Assembly (NCBI RefSeq): GCF_026914265.1
Contig: NC_069136.1
Span: 34,123,368-34,187,367, forward strand
Reading direction: 5' to 3'
Length of the DNA: 64,000 nucleotides
Source of the DNA: Mya arenaria
Taxonomy: Eukaryota; Mollusca; Bivalvia; Myida; Myidae
Under the pieces are notes generated by a model. That model saw only the letters and a list, made by a program, of their open reading frames with translations, was not told the origin of the DNA and searched no databases. A program made the translations under genes and the position numbers. How positions within the stretch are numbered: the first letter of the stretch is position 1; each line of letters opens with the position of its first letter. Positions 45,440-56,849 of this stretch are shown in pieces.

Positions 45440-47290
45440 AACCCCACTGTCATGCCACATACAGTACAAAACAGACAAGCCACAAACAAAACAACACAGT
45501 CATGACCCACACAAAACAACACAGTTATGTCACATACAGTACAAAACAACACAGTCATGTCACATACAAAACATAACGGTCATGCCACATACAAAACAAC
45601 ACTGTCATGCCACATACAAAACAGTACAGTCATACCACATTCAAATTATCATAGTCATACCACATACAAAACAACACAGTCACACCACTTACGACACAAC
45701 TCAGTCGTACCACATACGAAACAACACAGTCATAAAACATACGCAACAACATTCTCATACCAAATACAAAACAACACAGTAGCACCACATACGAAACAAC
45801 AAAGTCATATCACATACAAAAAGTACAGTTATTCCACATACGAAACAACACAGTCATAACACATACGAAACAACACAATCATACCACATACGAAATAACA
45901 CAGTAATACCACATACGAAACAACACAGTCATATCACATACAAAAAAGTACAGTTATACCACATACGAAACAACACAGTCATAACACGTACAGAACAACA
46001 CAGTCATGCCACATTCAAAACAACACAGTCATGCCACATACAAAACATTACAGTCATGCCACATTCAAAACATTACAGTCATGCCACATTCAAAACAACA
46101 CAGTCATACCTCATACAAGACATCACAGTCATGCCACATACAAAACATTACAGTCATGCCACATTCAAAACAACACAGTCATACCACATACAATACAACA
46201 CAGTCATACCACATACAATACAACACAGTCATACCACATACAATACAACACAGTCATACCACATACAATACAACACAGTCATGCCACATACAAAACACCA
46301 CAGTCATGCCACATTCAAAACATTACAGTCATGCCACATTCAAAACAACACAGTCATACCACATACAAAACAACACAGTCATACCACATACAAAACAACA
46401 CAGTCATACCACATACAAAACAACACAGTCATACCACATACAATACAACACAGTCATACCACATACAATACAACACAGTCATACCACATACAATACAACA
46501 CAGTCATACCACATACAATACTACACAGTCATACCACATACAATACAACACAGTCATAACACATACAATACAACACAGTCATAACACATACAATACAACA
46601 CAGTCATATCACATACAATACAACACAGTCATATCACATGCAATACAACACAGTCATATCACATACAATACTACACAGTCATACCACATACAATACAACA
46701 CAGTCATATCACATACAAAACCACACAGTCATACAACATTAAAAACAAGACAGTCATACCACATACAAAACAACACAGTCATACCACATACAATACAATA
46801 CAAAACAGTCATACCAAATACAAATCAACACAGTCATACCACATACAATACAACACAGTCATTCCACATACAAAACAACACAGTCATACCACATACAAAA
46901 CAACACAGTCATACCACATACAAAACAACACAGTCATACCACATACAAAACAACACAGTCATACCACATACAATACAACACAGTCATACCACATACAATA
47001 CAAAACAGTCATACCACATACAAATCAACACAGTCATACCACATACAAAACAACACAGTCATACCACATACAAAACAACACAGTCATACCACATACAGAA
47101 CCACACATTCATACAACATTCAAAACAACACAGTCATATTACATACAAAACCACACAGTCATACAACATTCAAAACAACACAGTCATACCACATACAAAA
47201 CCACACAGTCATACAACATTCAAAACAACACAGTCATACCACATACAAAACCTAACAGTCATACATCATTCAAAACAACACACCCATTTC
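45440..47290. repeat. 25-bp satellite array (block 1), about 74 copies
   Basis: CATACCACATACAAAACAAC plus ACAGT repeats with a 25-bp step. Variants: CATGCC, TTCAAAAC, AATACAAC. No plus-strand frame of the monomer has a stop, so ORFs of up to 428 codons (46031-47317) with a 25-residue repeat appear; they are not genes. Confidence 0.97.
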
Positions 47291-47319
47291 ACAATTGAAT
47301 CAGAAAGTATTTATTAGGA

Positions 47320-47405
47320 AATGTTGCGGTTACCGCCTTCCAACGGTTAGTGAAACAGGAACCCTGTATGGGGTAAAAAGTATTTGATCAGTACTTAACC
47401 TCTTA
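47320..47405. repeat. Isolated unit of the 82-93-bp repeat
   Basis: GGTTACCGCCTTCCAACGGT, then AGTGAAACAGGA and ACTTAACCTCTTACTGTC, match the 33.2-34.4 kb monomer. Confidence 0.75.
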
Positions 47406-48344
47406 CTGTCATGATTTATTTAAGAAATTTTTCACCGAACTTCCATCCCCTAAATGAATTGCCTTACGGTAAGTGTAAAAAGCACACAAGTTAATCAACG
47501 ATTAATAGGAATGATGTTTTCACAGCGCCGCTCGAAAACCAATGTCTCTTCTTGAACTAGAACTTATTTAAAGAGAGATTTATATTAAAGGAGGGGGTAA
47601 ATAATATTTTATTGGACATACAAAGATATTTATGAGTACTCTCTTAAAAGTAAGAGTTGAGTTCATTTGTTTCGAGTAATTGACAGACAAGGGTAGGAAT
47701 TGAAAAATGTCATTTATTCACATTAAATGACGTATATCGTTAGAGAACGAACGATATACATGTCCGAAACAAAGTTGGAGGTAAATTAAACGCCATAAGA
47801 AACCCCAACCTCAACTTATACGTGATAAGAGAGTGACCAAGAGGACATGATGTAGAAACAATCAGTGACTAGAAAAAAACATTGACATGAACGAGAGAAA
47901 TAATTACAAATAAAGGGAATGAGGCTGTAGAGAAGGAGCCCACAACTCCAATCTTTAAAAAAAAAACAAAAAAAAACCTTAGCAGTTAAAAGAGTACAGC
48001 AAAGAATGAGAGAAAGAGCCCACAACTCTAGTCTCTGAACAGGAATAGCACAAAAAAAAGAGAAAGAACCCACAACTCCAGTCTCCGAATTATGTACCTG
48101 GAATCTACACATATCTGAACACAAGGGGTTGAATATAAAGCAAATAGATTGACATGAACAAGAAACATGCACGGAATACAGCAGAAAAACCGACGTGCTC
48201 GAGCCCACAACTCGAAGCACGCCGCAATATAGATACACACATATATGCATTTATACAACAGGCAAGAAAGTGCTTACACGAGCCCACAACTCGAAGTATG
48301 CATGAAAAGTAATACTAAAACACGGCACGTAGAATAAAAAACTG
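47406..48344. repeat. Non-coding flank of the DIRS-type element, with a recurring motif
   Basis: GAGCCCACAACTC and close variants recur near 47937, 48016, 48068, 48202 and 48281, often followed by GAAGC or CAGTCTC. They lie just past the recombinase end of the DIRS-type element and are probably its terminal region. The minus-strand ORFs here are low-confidence by-products. Confidence 0.5.
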
Positions 48345-48390
48345 TTAATGACTAAAACGATACTTTCCACCGGGTATGGCCCGAAGGCGT

Positions 48391-51300
48391 TCAGTTCTGT
48401 AGCATTGGTATGCGGATGTATTTTTTATAAGCCGAGGATTTCCAACGCCCCATTTTCTGAATTTGCGACTCCGAAAGGCCCTGTTCGGCTGCCGAGGTCG
48501 TAGCTCCAATACGAAAACTGTGGCCTTTGTAGAGTGTGGTATCACATCCACAAAATATCAACGAAGCTCGCAGATGGCTGGAGAAGAATGTTCTTGACAC
48601 TTGCGATCCGTCAGGAAAGGTGAAGAGAGGACCTGGGTTGGATCCACGTAGCTTACAAAACTGCCAAAGGGCAGCCACTGGACAAGTTGTTACAGGAGAG
48701 ACTTTGGCCGGTATAAGCAACTTAAAAGTTTTTCCGTGACTGTGGTTATAATTTTCCAGGTGTAGTTCAAGCGCGGAAGGAATGTCAGCTGTGTAATGAA
48801 ACGTTATGCACGAATAAGTGACTACTGCGGGGCCACGACCGTGTCCTGTCAGCTCACCTACTCTGAGAAAGGCATGGAAAGCTAAGAGGTACATAGCCTG
48901 AAGTAGCCTGAACAACGGTGTGAAGACTGCGAGGTGATAGGTAAGCGTTTGTCTGGCGAACGACATTGATTGTTTTAACCTAGAAGGCATTTCTTGACTA
49001 TAAAGGGTTGTGTAGGGTCGCTAAAATTCAAGAGTTTGGGCGCGTAACCAATCGCCGACAAATACGTTAAGGTTGTAGATGCAGTCAACTTGTTGATGTA
49101 GCAATGTGCAATGAACGCCAAGATAGCCCGTAGAGGTGAGGGATATGTTTGTGGCAGATCTGTAGTGTGTTTTGCCAGGAAGCTCTTGTAGGAAGCCAAA
49201 GCTCTGTTGTATGTTTTTGTCGAAGAAGTTGCCAAAGCGTGGTTGACTAGCCCGTCTGCAACGGCCATCAAATTATCAAGCTGTCGACTGGAATCGGATC
49301 CAGCACATGTTGGTTGGCCGGACAGCTTTGTAAGTACTTGTGGACCTGGTCACGGGAAAGAAAGTCGGCTAAAATGTTGTGAGAGCTGGGAATATGTTCG
49401 GCTCTACAAAATACATTGTGCTGTAATGTCTTCACCACAAAACGGCGAACTAGTTTCATGAGATGCCTATCTTTAGAACTTTGTTTGTTAATAATATGCA
49501 CTACGGCTTCATTGTCTGAATGGAAAACGATACATTTATTCTGCAGGAGTGACCCCCAAAGCTCCAAGGCCAGCACCAGGTTGAACAGTTCTTTCACAGT
49601 TATGTGCAAGGTGTTCCATTCACTGTCGACCGGCCACACCCCTGCGAAGTAACGATCATTAAAATAACCTCCGAATCCAATGTTACTGGCATCAGTATAT
49701 AGATCTAGAGCGGTCGAACTGTCCCAACGGTCTGGGAGCATCATAGAAATGCCATTGAAAGTGTTTATGAACACGGACCAGGCTTCCAAATCTGCGCGAA
49801 CATCCAACGTGAGGCGTCTCTTGTGATGGGGCTGCTGAAGACCCATAGTGAGGTCAATCATGCGCCGAAGAAACGCTCTACCGGGTACGACAACCGCACA
49901 CGCGAAATTCAAAAGACCTATAAGACTTTGCAGTTCCTGTAATGTAGCTTTTTTCTTGCGTTTCATGCGGGAGAGACAATCACGTATTTTTTCAACTTTT
50001 TCAAGGGGCAGCCTTTTAACCATGGCAAAAGAGTCGAGCTCGATTCCAACAAATGTCATCGTAGTATCAGGCAAATAAGTTTTTTCCTCCTTGATGGGAA
50101 CTCCCATGTCCGACGCAAGGTGGAGGAAGTTATTCAGGTGGGCAAGACAGTGGTCGTAGGAAGGTTTGGACACAAAGAGAAAGTCATCCAAAATATGAGT
50201 GCAACCGGAAGTACCATGTTTGTTCGTGGCTATATATTCAAGAGCTAATGAGAATTGTTCGAAAAGGTAACGCGAGTGGCTGAGAATGATTGGCAGAGTT
50301 TTGCCTACATAAAAACGCCATTCAAATGAAAACCTCAATATGTATCGAGAAAACGGGTGTATAGGAATGAGTCTAAATGCTTTTTCTATGTCAGTCTTAG
50401 CCATGTAACAGCCCCGACCAAAGTGTTTAACCAGTGCTTCCGCATCATCAATGGTATTGTAGTGGACGGCACATTTGTCACGAGGAATACCGTCATTGAC
50501 CGAAGCCCCATTTGAAAAAGAAAGATGGTGAATGAACCTGTATTGTCCAGATTTTTAGGAACGGCACCTATAGGAGAAACATGTAAATGTTCGATAGGTT
50601 TAGATGTAAATGGGCCAGCAACTCTGCCGGCCACTAATTCTTCATGAAGGGCTTGTCTCACATCATGGGTGAGTTGAAGCTGATAGAAGATTAGTCACTG
50701 GTTGTTTAGTTAGAGCTCCCTCAAATGGAATTGTATTTGAAAAGCCTGTTAAAAGAAACTCTGATAATTGTCGATTATAGCCGTCTAGCCAACATCGTAG
50801 ACGGTGAACACGGATGGGGGTAACAATGTCTCGATGGGAGGTAGCGATATCTTTATTTGTTGAATGCTGTTTTTAGTCGGTTTGGGTATGGCACTGATGG
50901 CTTAGAAGCTGGTTCTTGATGCGAACTGGAGGCTCCATGTTTGTGTTTAGCACACATGCGTTTGGGATGTGGTCCCCTACAAACTTGACAGGTGTGCGCG
51001 TACCGACATCGTAATCTACTGCACGTGGCGTTGTTGAACTGGTAACATTGTTGTCCGCCCACCCGACCACGAAAGGAACCTTGAGATGGTGAGGATCGAA
51101 AACGATAACACAGGCCTTCAGCTAACGCCTTATTATAAAGTTCCGAATTTGGAAGGTGCCATGAATGTCGAGCTGGGTTGTCTTCGCGAGCTTTTCTAAA
51201 GCGTACGTCATACTGTAAAGCAGCATAAGGGCCGACTTGTCTGGCCAGGTCCTGTATGATAGATGAGTACTTCATTAAGGAAGTTATACATCCAGTGTTC

Positions 51301-51820
51301 TTTTCTGTATACACCGCCACGAAAATGGCGAAGGCCTTGTGCCAGGCTTCCGTTGATTTGATCTCTTCCTGGTCAGCTTTATGAAAGGAGATAATTCCCT
51401 CGCTGGATTGGCGTATTGAGAGTTGGCCAGATTCCTTTGAGGAAATTAATGCCCGAAATGAAATGAACTGCTCGCCCCATATCTTGGCCTTCAACTTCGG
51501 GCCACTCCCGCAGTAAGCGAAATACCTTGAGCGCCAAAAGAAGTGGCGAGCGCGGCGGGAGCGGAAATTGAGTTTGTTGCATCAAGGGGCGTTATGTCTG
51601 GATTGTTAGCTGTAGCATGTGCACGGGCTGAAGTCAGCAACGGATGTAGAGTGTCTGGATCTGAGGGCATAGGGACAGTTGGAGTTGTCAATGCTGGCGG
51701 CTTGATGACGCCCATCTCCAGAAGCGACTTAATAACCGAATCGGTGACGACCGGAGCCACTTTAGACACTATGTCGTCTACAGATGGAGTGGCAGTTGCC
51801 GCACGCTTCCTTTTACTCAT
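48391..51820 (-). mobile_element. DIRS-type (tyrosine-recombinase) retroelement, broken
   Basis: Reading on the minus strand from 51820: a gag-like region with a C/H-rich knuckle (CRYAHTCQVCRGPHPKRMC, about 51494-50853), then reverse transcriptase (about 50660-49900, with LDDFLFV), RNase H (LYTDAS and HSDNEAVVHIINK, about 49720-49270), then a tyrosine recombinase (about 49271-48391, with AFLRVGELT and GHSFRIGATT). The order gag, RT, RNase H, recombinase without an integrase defines the DIRS group. The copy is broken, with about four interruptions, yet most domains are easily read, so it is probably not very old. It is GC-richer than its surroundings. The flanks hold a 44-bp hairpin array and the GAGCCCACAACTC repeats. 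Confidence 0.88.
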
Positions 51821-51929
51821 AGCTGTAAGAAGATGAAACTGCTGGTAATTCAGATTATGACACCTTAAAAGGTACTAACAGAAGATTAATAGGACAATTG
51901 GCCCCAAAGAAGTACTCCTCAAAAGAGTA

Positions 51930-52745
51930 AAATAACATCCGGCCCCAATACTCCAATTCCGTCTTGGCGCCAATAGCCATATTCAATCAATAGGTTAAAA
52001 ATCAACGAACGGCCCCAATAGCCAGACTCTACAATAGAGTAAAAATCAAAATCGGCCCTAATAGCCAGACTCTACCATAGAGTAAAAATCAACGACAGGC
52101 CCCAATAGCCATACTCCATAATAAAGTGAAAATCAACAATCAGCTCTAATAGCCACACTCTACAATAGAGTACCAATCAAAAATCGGCCCCAATAGCCAG
52201 ACTCTACAATAGAGTAAAAATCAACCATCGGCCTCAATAGCCATACTCTTCAATAGAGTAAAAATCAACAACCGGCCCCAATAGCCATACTCCATAATAT
52301 AGTGAAACTCAACAACCGGCCCCCCAATAGCTACACTTTACAATAGAATAAAAATAAACAATCGGCTCCAATAGCCACACTCTAAAAAAGAGTAAAAATC
52401 AATAATCGGCCCCAATAGCCATACTCTACAATAGAGTAAAAATCAACAATCGGGCCCGATAGCCATACTCTACAATAGAGTAAAAATCAACAAACGGCCC
52501 CAATGGCCATACTCTACAATAGAGTAAAAATCAAAAATCGGCCCCAATAGCCATACTCTTCAATAGAGTAAAAATCAACCATCGGCCCCAATAGCCATAC
52601 TCCCCAATAGAGTAAAAACAACAATCGGCCCCAATAGCCATACTCTACAATACAGTAAAAATCAAACAACTGCCCTAATAGCCATACTCTTCAATTGAGT
52701 AATAATCAACAATCGGACCCAATAGCCCATACTCATTATTATTAT
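51930..52745. repeat. 44-bp tandem array with a hairpin in each unit, about 18 copies
   Basis: CGGCCCCAATAGCCATACTC recurs every 44 bp (for example 52451 and 52495). Each unit has TACTCTA-CAA-TAGAGTA, a perfect 7-bp stem. It sits directly upstream of the gag-like region of the DIRS-type element and may be part of it. Confidence 0.93.
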
Positions 52746-53225
52746 AGAGTTAAAATCAAGCCGAACTCCAGAATCGGGAGCCTAATATATAAACTTAGAG
52801 ATAGATACACATATATACCCACATAAATAAACACACATACACGAACATATATGTAAATGTACATACATATGTATGGAAATATATATACACATATCGACTC
52901 TAAACAGATCCTACTAATAGCATGACACATTTGGAGGAAAGCCAAACCGGTAGATGCTAAAATTGTAAGGCAATACAGACAGTAATTGTGAATGCTATAG
53001 CAATGAAACCAAAATTAAATTATTTGACGGTAATCGGGTGTAAATTAATGTGCAGGATGCGCATGAAAGTAGGAATTGTGGTATAAGTACCATAAGCTAG
53101 AAAAATAGCGGAAACTTAATAAAACAAAACATAAAAAATGTAGACATGCGCAATGAGAATGAAATAAAATGATAAAGTCTCTATGTATGTGGTCACATTC
53201 GGCAGGAGCCGAGCATATGACAAAG
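52746..53225. other. AT-rich stretch with TA/CA-rich patch
   Basis: 52790-52890 is rich in ATACACAT and ATATGTA. No gene. Confidence 0.4.
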
Positions 53226-53816
53226 TTAATGTAGCGGCCAACACCGAATGACAGCCCCCCCCCCCCTAATGCTGTGGAATAAAATATTGAGTCCTCTGGC
53301 ATTCAGATGAACACCGTCCAGGAAGATAGCCTTGGAGGGGTCCGAGAGACGTCGCACTTTCCAGTAGTGAATACTGTCCTGTTGTCCACATTCAGCTTTC
53401 AGGGCACGATTAAAGAAGACCACCGCCTCGTTAAACTCCACGACACAAATATTCCTTGTGGTTCGTCGCGGAAGTAGCTGAAGAATAAAAATCCCTCGGA
53501 GATGAAAGCGGGTTGTCCATAGCGACATCAGGGCTACAATGCGCAACACTAATAAATGGGGATCCAATAAGCCATTGGCACTGTCAATGTCGTTTCCCCC
53601 AATCATCATGATAACAAAGCTCGGTGAATATAACGATAACTTCCTTTCAAAGGAGCAGATAACACGACTGTCAGTGAAGCGAGCACCACTGAGTCCAAAT
53701 AGTCCAATGGACTGACCATGAGACAAACAAAAAGCGTCTGCCACCGAGCTGGCATCCTCGAGGAGGAAACGATGAAGTCTTTTCACGTGGGAATCGCCCA
53801 AAATCAAAACATCCAT
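53226..53816 (-). CDS. SGNH-hydrolase-like protein, 196 residues, probably element-borne
   Basis: Starts MDVLILGDSHVKRL: the GDS(H) nucleophile block near residue 8. IMMIGGNDID near residue 90 is the block with the conserved Gly-Asn, and DGVHLNARG near 170 supplies the Asp and His. Spacing fits small SGNH/GDSL-like hydrolases, which cleave esters. There is no signal peptide. The same fold is known as an accessory domain in some non-LTR and tyrosine-recombinase retroelements of aquatic animals. Its position on the same strand, 1.4 kb upstream of the DIRS-type gag region and separated by the 44-bp array, suggests it belongs to that element. An independent host gene is possible but introns and flanking exons are absent. 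The ORF looks whole. Confidence 0.68.
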   Translation of the reverse strand: MDVLILGDSHVKRLHRFLLEDASSVADAFCLSHGQSIGLFGLSGARFTDSRVICSFERKLSLYSPSFVIMMIGGNDIDSANGLLDPHLLVLRIVALMSLWTTRFHLRGIFILQLLPRRTTRNICVVEFNEAVVFFNRALKAECGQQDSIHYWKVRRLSDPSKAIFLDGVHLNARGLNILFHSIRGGGAVIRCWPLH

Positions 53817-54716
53817 TGTCTTTGTTCACATCCGAGGTTTATGTTACGTAAACACACAAAGAAATAAAGAAATATGTTCGTAGCAAAAACCAATCACTTA
53901 ATACCTTCAAATCTTAATAAACTTGAAATTAAAGGCTTGTGAAAACACTGCGTAGCCCGGTTTTGCATAAATTATCTGTGAAATTATTACGTTGTGGATC
54001 AGCGAGAAGAGACGGTTAAATAATACTATCAAAATTGGAAACTCTATACTTATAATTTACTGAGTGATGAGTTAGATCCCTTGAAAGTATCATAACTAAA
54101 TTTATTTCTTAGGCAATAAATTGAATTATGTAATTTACAATGGTGTGGGCTCAATTATTTGGTTCCTTTAGTGTTTCTTCGTCAGTAGGTCAATTTCTAA
54201 ATTAAGCATCATTTGGGGTAGCCAGCCAATGAAAAGCCGTTAGCCATTAAGTCTTTGTTTTTTCGCGAGTGTGCATCGCATGATTTTCATTTTTTTAATT
54301 CCACCTCCTCCCATTCCTCCCCTACAACTTGACTTACACGTCCAGTAGAGTTGATATAATTTTATCTAGTCATACGTCAGTTTACGGCTACCTCAAATTG
54401 CCATACATGCTACTTTATATCATTTGATACATCGTTCAATATTGTTGTTGTTTAATTTTCTGTTATGTTTGCATAATATTGTCACGCATGCTACTCTACG
54501 TACATCAAACATTGTACGTATAAAGACACATAAGCATCCAATAATTTGCATCAAATGGTGTGTCCGTTTATTTGGAATGTACATAACCAATGTAACTATA
54601 TTGCGTTAATTATGAATGTGGCCGTTTTATGAGTCGAATTATGTTTAACGTATGCTAAACTATTGATTCTTAAATGTCAGATTCATTGCATTCACATTTT
54701 ATTTTAAAAAAAACAC
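53817..54716. other. Spacer, nothing recognised
   Basis: AT-rich with no array or supported ORF. Confidence 0.45.
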
Positions 54717-55003
54717 TTTAAAGCTGAACGTTCACAGATTAACCGTTTTAACATGTTTTGACATGTCTTTCAATGAGCAAATTTCTATATTTACGTTCGG
54801 AAACTGATGCTTTATGCCTAAAAGCTTTACTTACGCTTTAAGAAAAATGAGTTTTATTGTAGTTTACCAAACAATTGAGATATGTTCTTTAGTGAGTTAT
54901 CTTCTATGACTGAATTGAAGGCATTGGTGCCAATATCAGCTGATTCTGAGACAAAAAATAAAATAAAACACAAAACTGTCAATCTGTCAGAGTGAAGCTA
55001 TTT
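54717..55003. mobile_element. Fold-back MITE, copy 3 (eroded)
   Basis: TTTAAAGCTGAACGTTCACA at the left and TCAATCTGTCAGAGTGAAGC at the right correspond to the ends of the copy at 30690. The interior is shorter. Confidence 0.6.
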
Positions 55004-55534
55004 ATTTTTAAAGCGTTGTTTATAACTGTGCAATATATATTTAATTCGTATGTTTCCGTATACCAGAATGTAAGATACAAACGAAACTTAAAAAAACATC
55101 ATACTGGTGAAACTGAATATTCGGATGTTTAATTAACTGCATTACTTTTATAAAAGTGTTTCAATCGAGAAAGCTGCATAGTTTTTCTGTTTATCTTGCA
55201 TTGTCGTCATACTTTAATCGGTGTAAGAAAGTATTTTGACTCACATTTATTCACGAAACCCAGTCATTATTCTTTCTGCCTGTGAAATACTGACTACCTC
55301 TATAAAATAATGACTCTCTACGATCTTGGCTATAAATAAGTGTCCCCAACCTAACAGAATCGAGTATTATTATGATGAAGCCACAAGTAAAATGATCCCT
55401 TACGAAGAATTTTGACATCGACAGATGAACGACTGCCCGGTATTTGTTTACCTTGTGTACAGTAGTTGTAATATTATCACCCTAATGACGATATAGCATG
55501 ACCCATGGGTCACTTTATCTAATAAAGAAAACTG
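55004..55534. other. Spacer, nothing recognised
   Basis: No supported feature. Confidence 0.4.
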
Positions 55535-56240
55535 TGACGAGTTCATGATGTGGTTTGACCTTCGATACCATTTATATCTGAAGGTTAAAGGCACATATAC
55601 ACGAGTTTATGATGTGATATGACCTTCGATACCATTTATATTTGACATTTAAAGGCACATACGCATGAGTTCATGATGTGGTATGACCTTCGATACCATT
55701 TATATCTGAAGGTTAAAGGAACATATACACGAGTTAATGATGTGATATGACCTTCGATACCATTTATATCTGAAGGTTAAAGGCACATATACACGAGTAC
55801 ATGATGTGGTATGACCTTCGATACCATTTATATCTGAGGGTTTAAAGCACACACACACGAACTCATGATGTGGTATGACCTTCGATACCATTTATATCTG
55901 AAGGTTAAAGGCACATATACACGAGTTTAGGATGCGATATGCCTTCGATACCATTTATATCTGAAGGTTAAAGGCACATAAACATGAGTTTATGATGTGA
56001 TATGACCTTCGATACCATTTTCATCTGAAGGTTAAAGGCACATACACACGAGTTCATGATGTGGTATGACCTTCGATACCATTTATATCTGAAGGTTAAA
56101 GGCACATACACACGGACTCATGATGTGGTATGTCCTTCGATACCATTGATATCTGAAGGTTAAAGGCACAAACACACGAACTCATGATAAAGTATTGCCT
56201 TTGATATCATTGATATTTGAAGGTAAAAAGCACATACACA
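55535..56240. repeat. 64-bp tandem array, about 11 copies
   Basis: GACCTTCGATACCATTTATA recurs every 64 bp (ttcgat at 55561 and 55625), with GGTTAAAGGCACATA and CATGATGTGGTAT between. The short minus-strand ORF here is repetitive. Confidence 0.95.
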
Positions 56241-56289
56241 CGATTTCATGATGTATCATTTCTTTAAGAGACCCCTATATAAGTACATA

Positions 56290-56440
56290 ACCTAGAATCC
56301 GTGACCTTCTCCTGTCAAGATATGTGTTCTAACGACCGAAATACCTGGCCGACTACACCTCTTCTCAACACCGGTATAGGTTAAGGTACCGTAATACAGA
56401 CTGCGCTACCGAGCCGCGTACCCACCTTCACAACACCTGC
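56290..56440 (-). repeat. tRNA-like SINE fragment, related to the 110-bp array
   Basis: CAGACTGCGCTACCGAGCCG at 56397 is the same A-box-like core as in 36.7-37.7 kb. Just before it, GTGTTCTAACGACCGAA resembles the stretch at 36523, so both loci keep the same SINE neighbour. Confidence 0.6.
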
Positions 56441-56849
56441 ATAGATAACGTTACCGTGACTATCGTGTAGTTCTGCCTTGAACCGAAATTATTTCACTTC
56501 TGGTAAAGGTGCCTCAATAATTGAAATGAAAATAATAATGCGACGAAACCAACATGTCCTTGAAATAACCCGCATACGCGCTTTTTGCTATAATCAATCG
56601 TTATCTAATTAACCTCAATCATTGCACGTAGCTGACATATTTCAAGCCTTTAACACTTTGTACCGAGATAAAACACTTGATATGATTGTATAGTTTTATT
56701 AAAGCAGATTGCAATTTTCGTTTTCGATTGAAGCATACGAGTCATAACCTTTCTTATTTATACGCATAAATTAACTTCCTCTTTATAAGTGACAATATCA
56801 ACATTTAATGATTAGTTCTCTTATTAGTTGTTTTCTTTTTAATAATCAC
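56441..56849. other. Spacer, nothing recognised
   Basis: AT-rich. No supported feature. Confidence 0.4.

Noticed and set aside
45378-47317. ORFs up to 428 codons with a His/Thr/Gln repeat
   Set aside because: The 25-bp satellite has no plus-strand stop in any frame. There are no start context, flanking exons or non-repeat domains.
47816-48287. Cysteine-rich minus-strand ORFs up to 144 codons
   Set aside because: They overlap each other and the GAGCCCACAACTC repeats, with no recognised domain.
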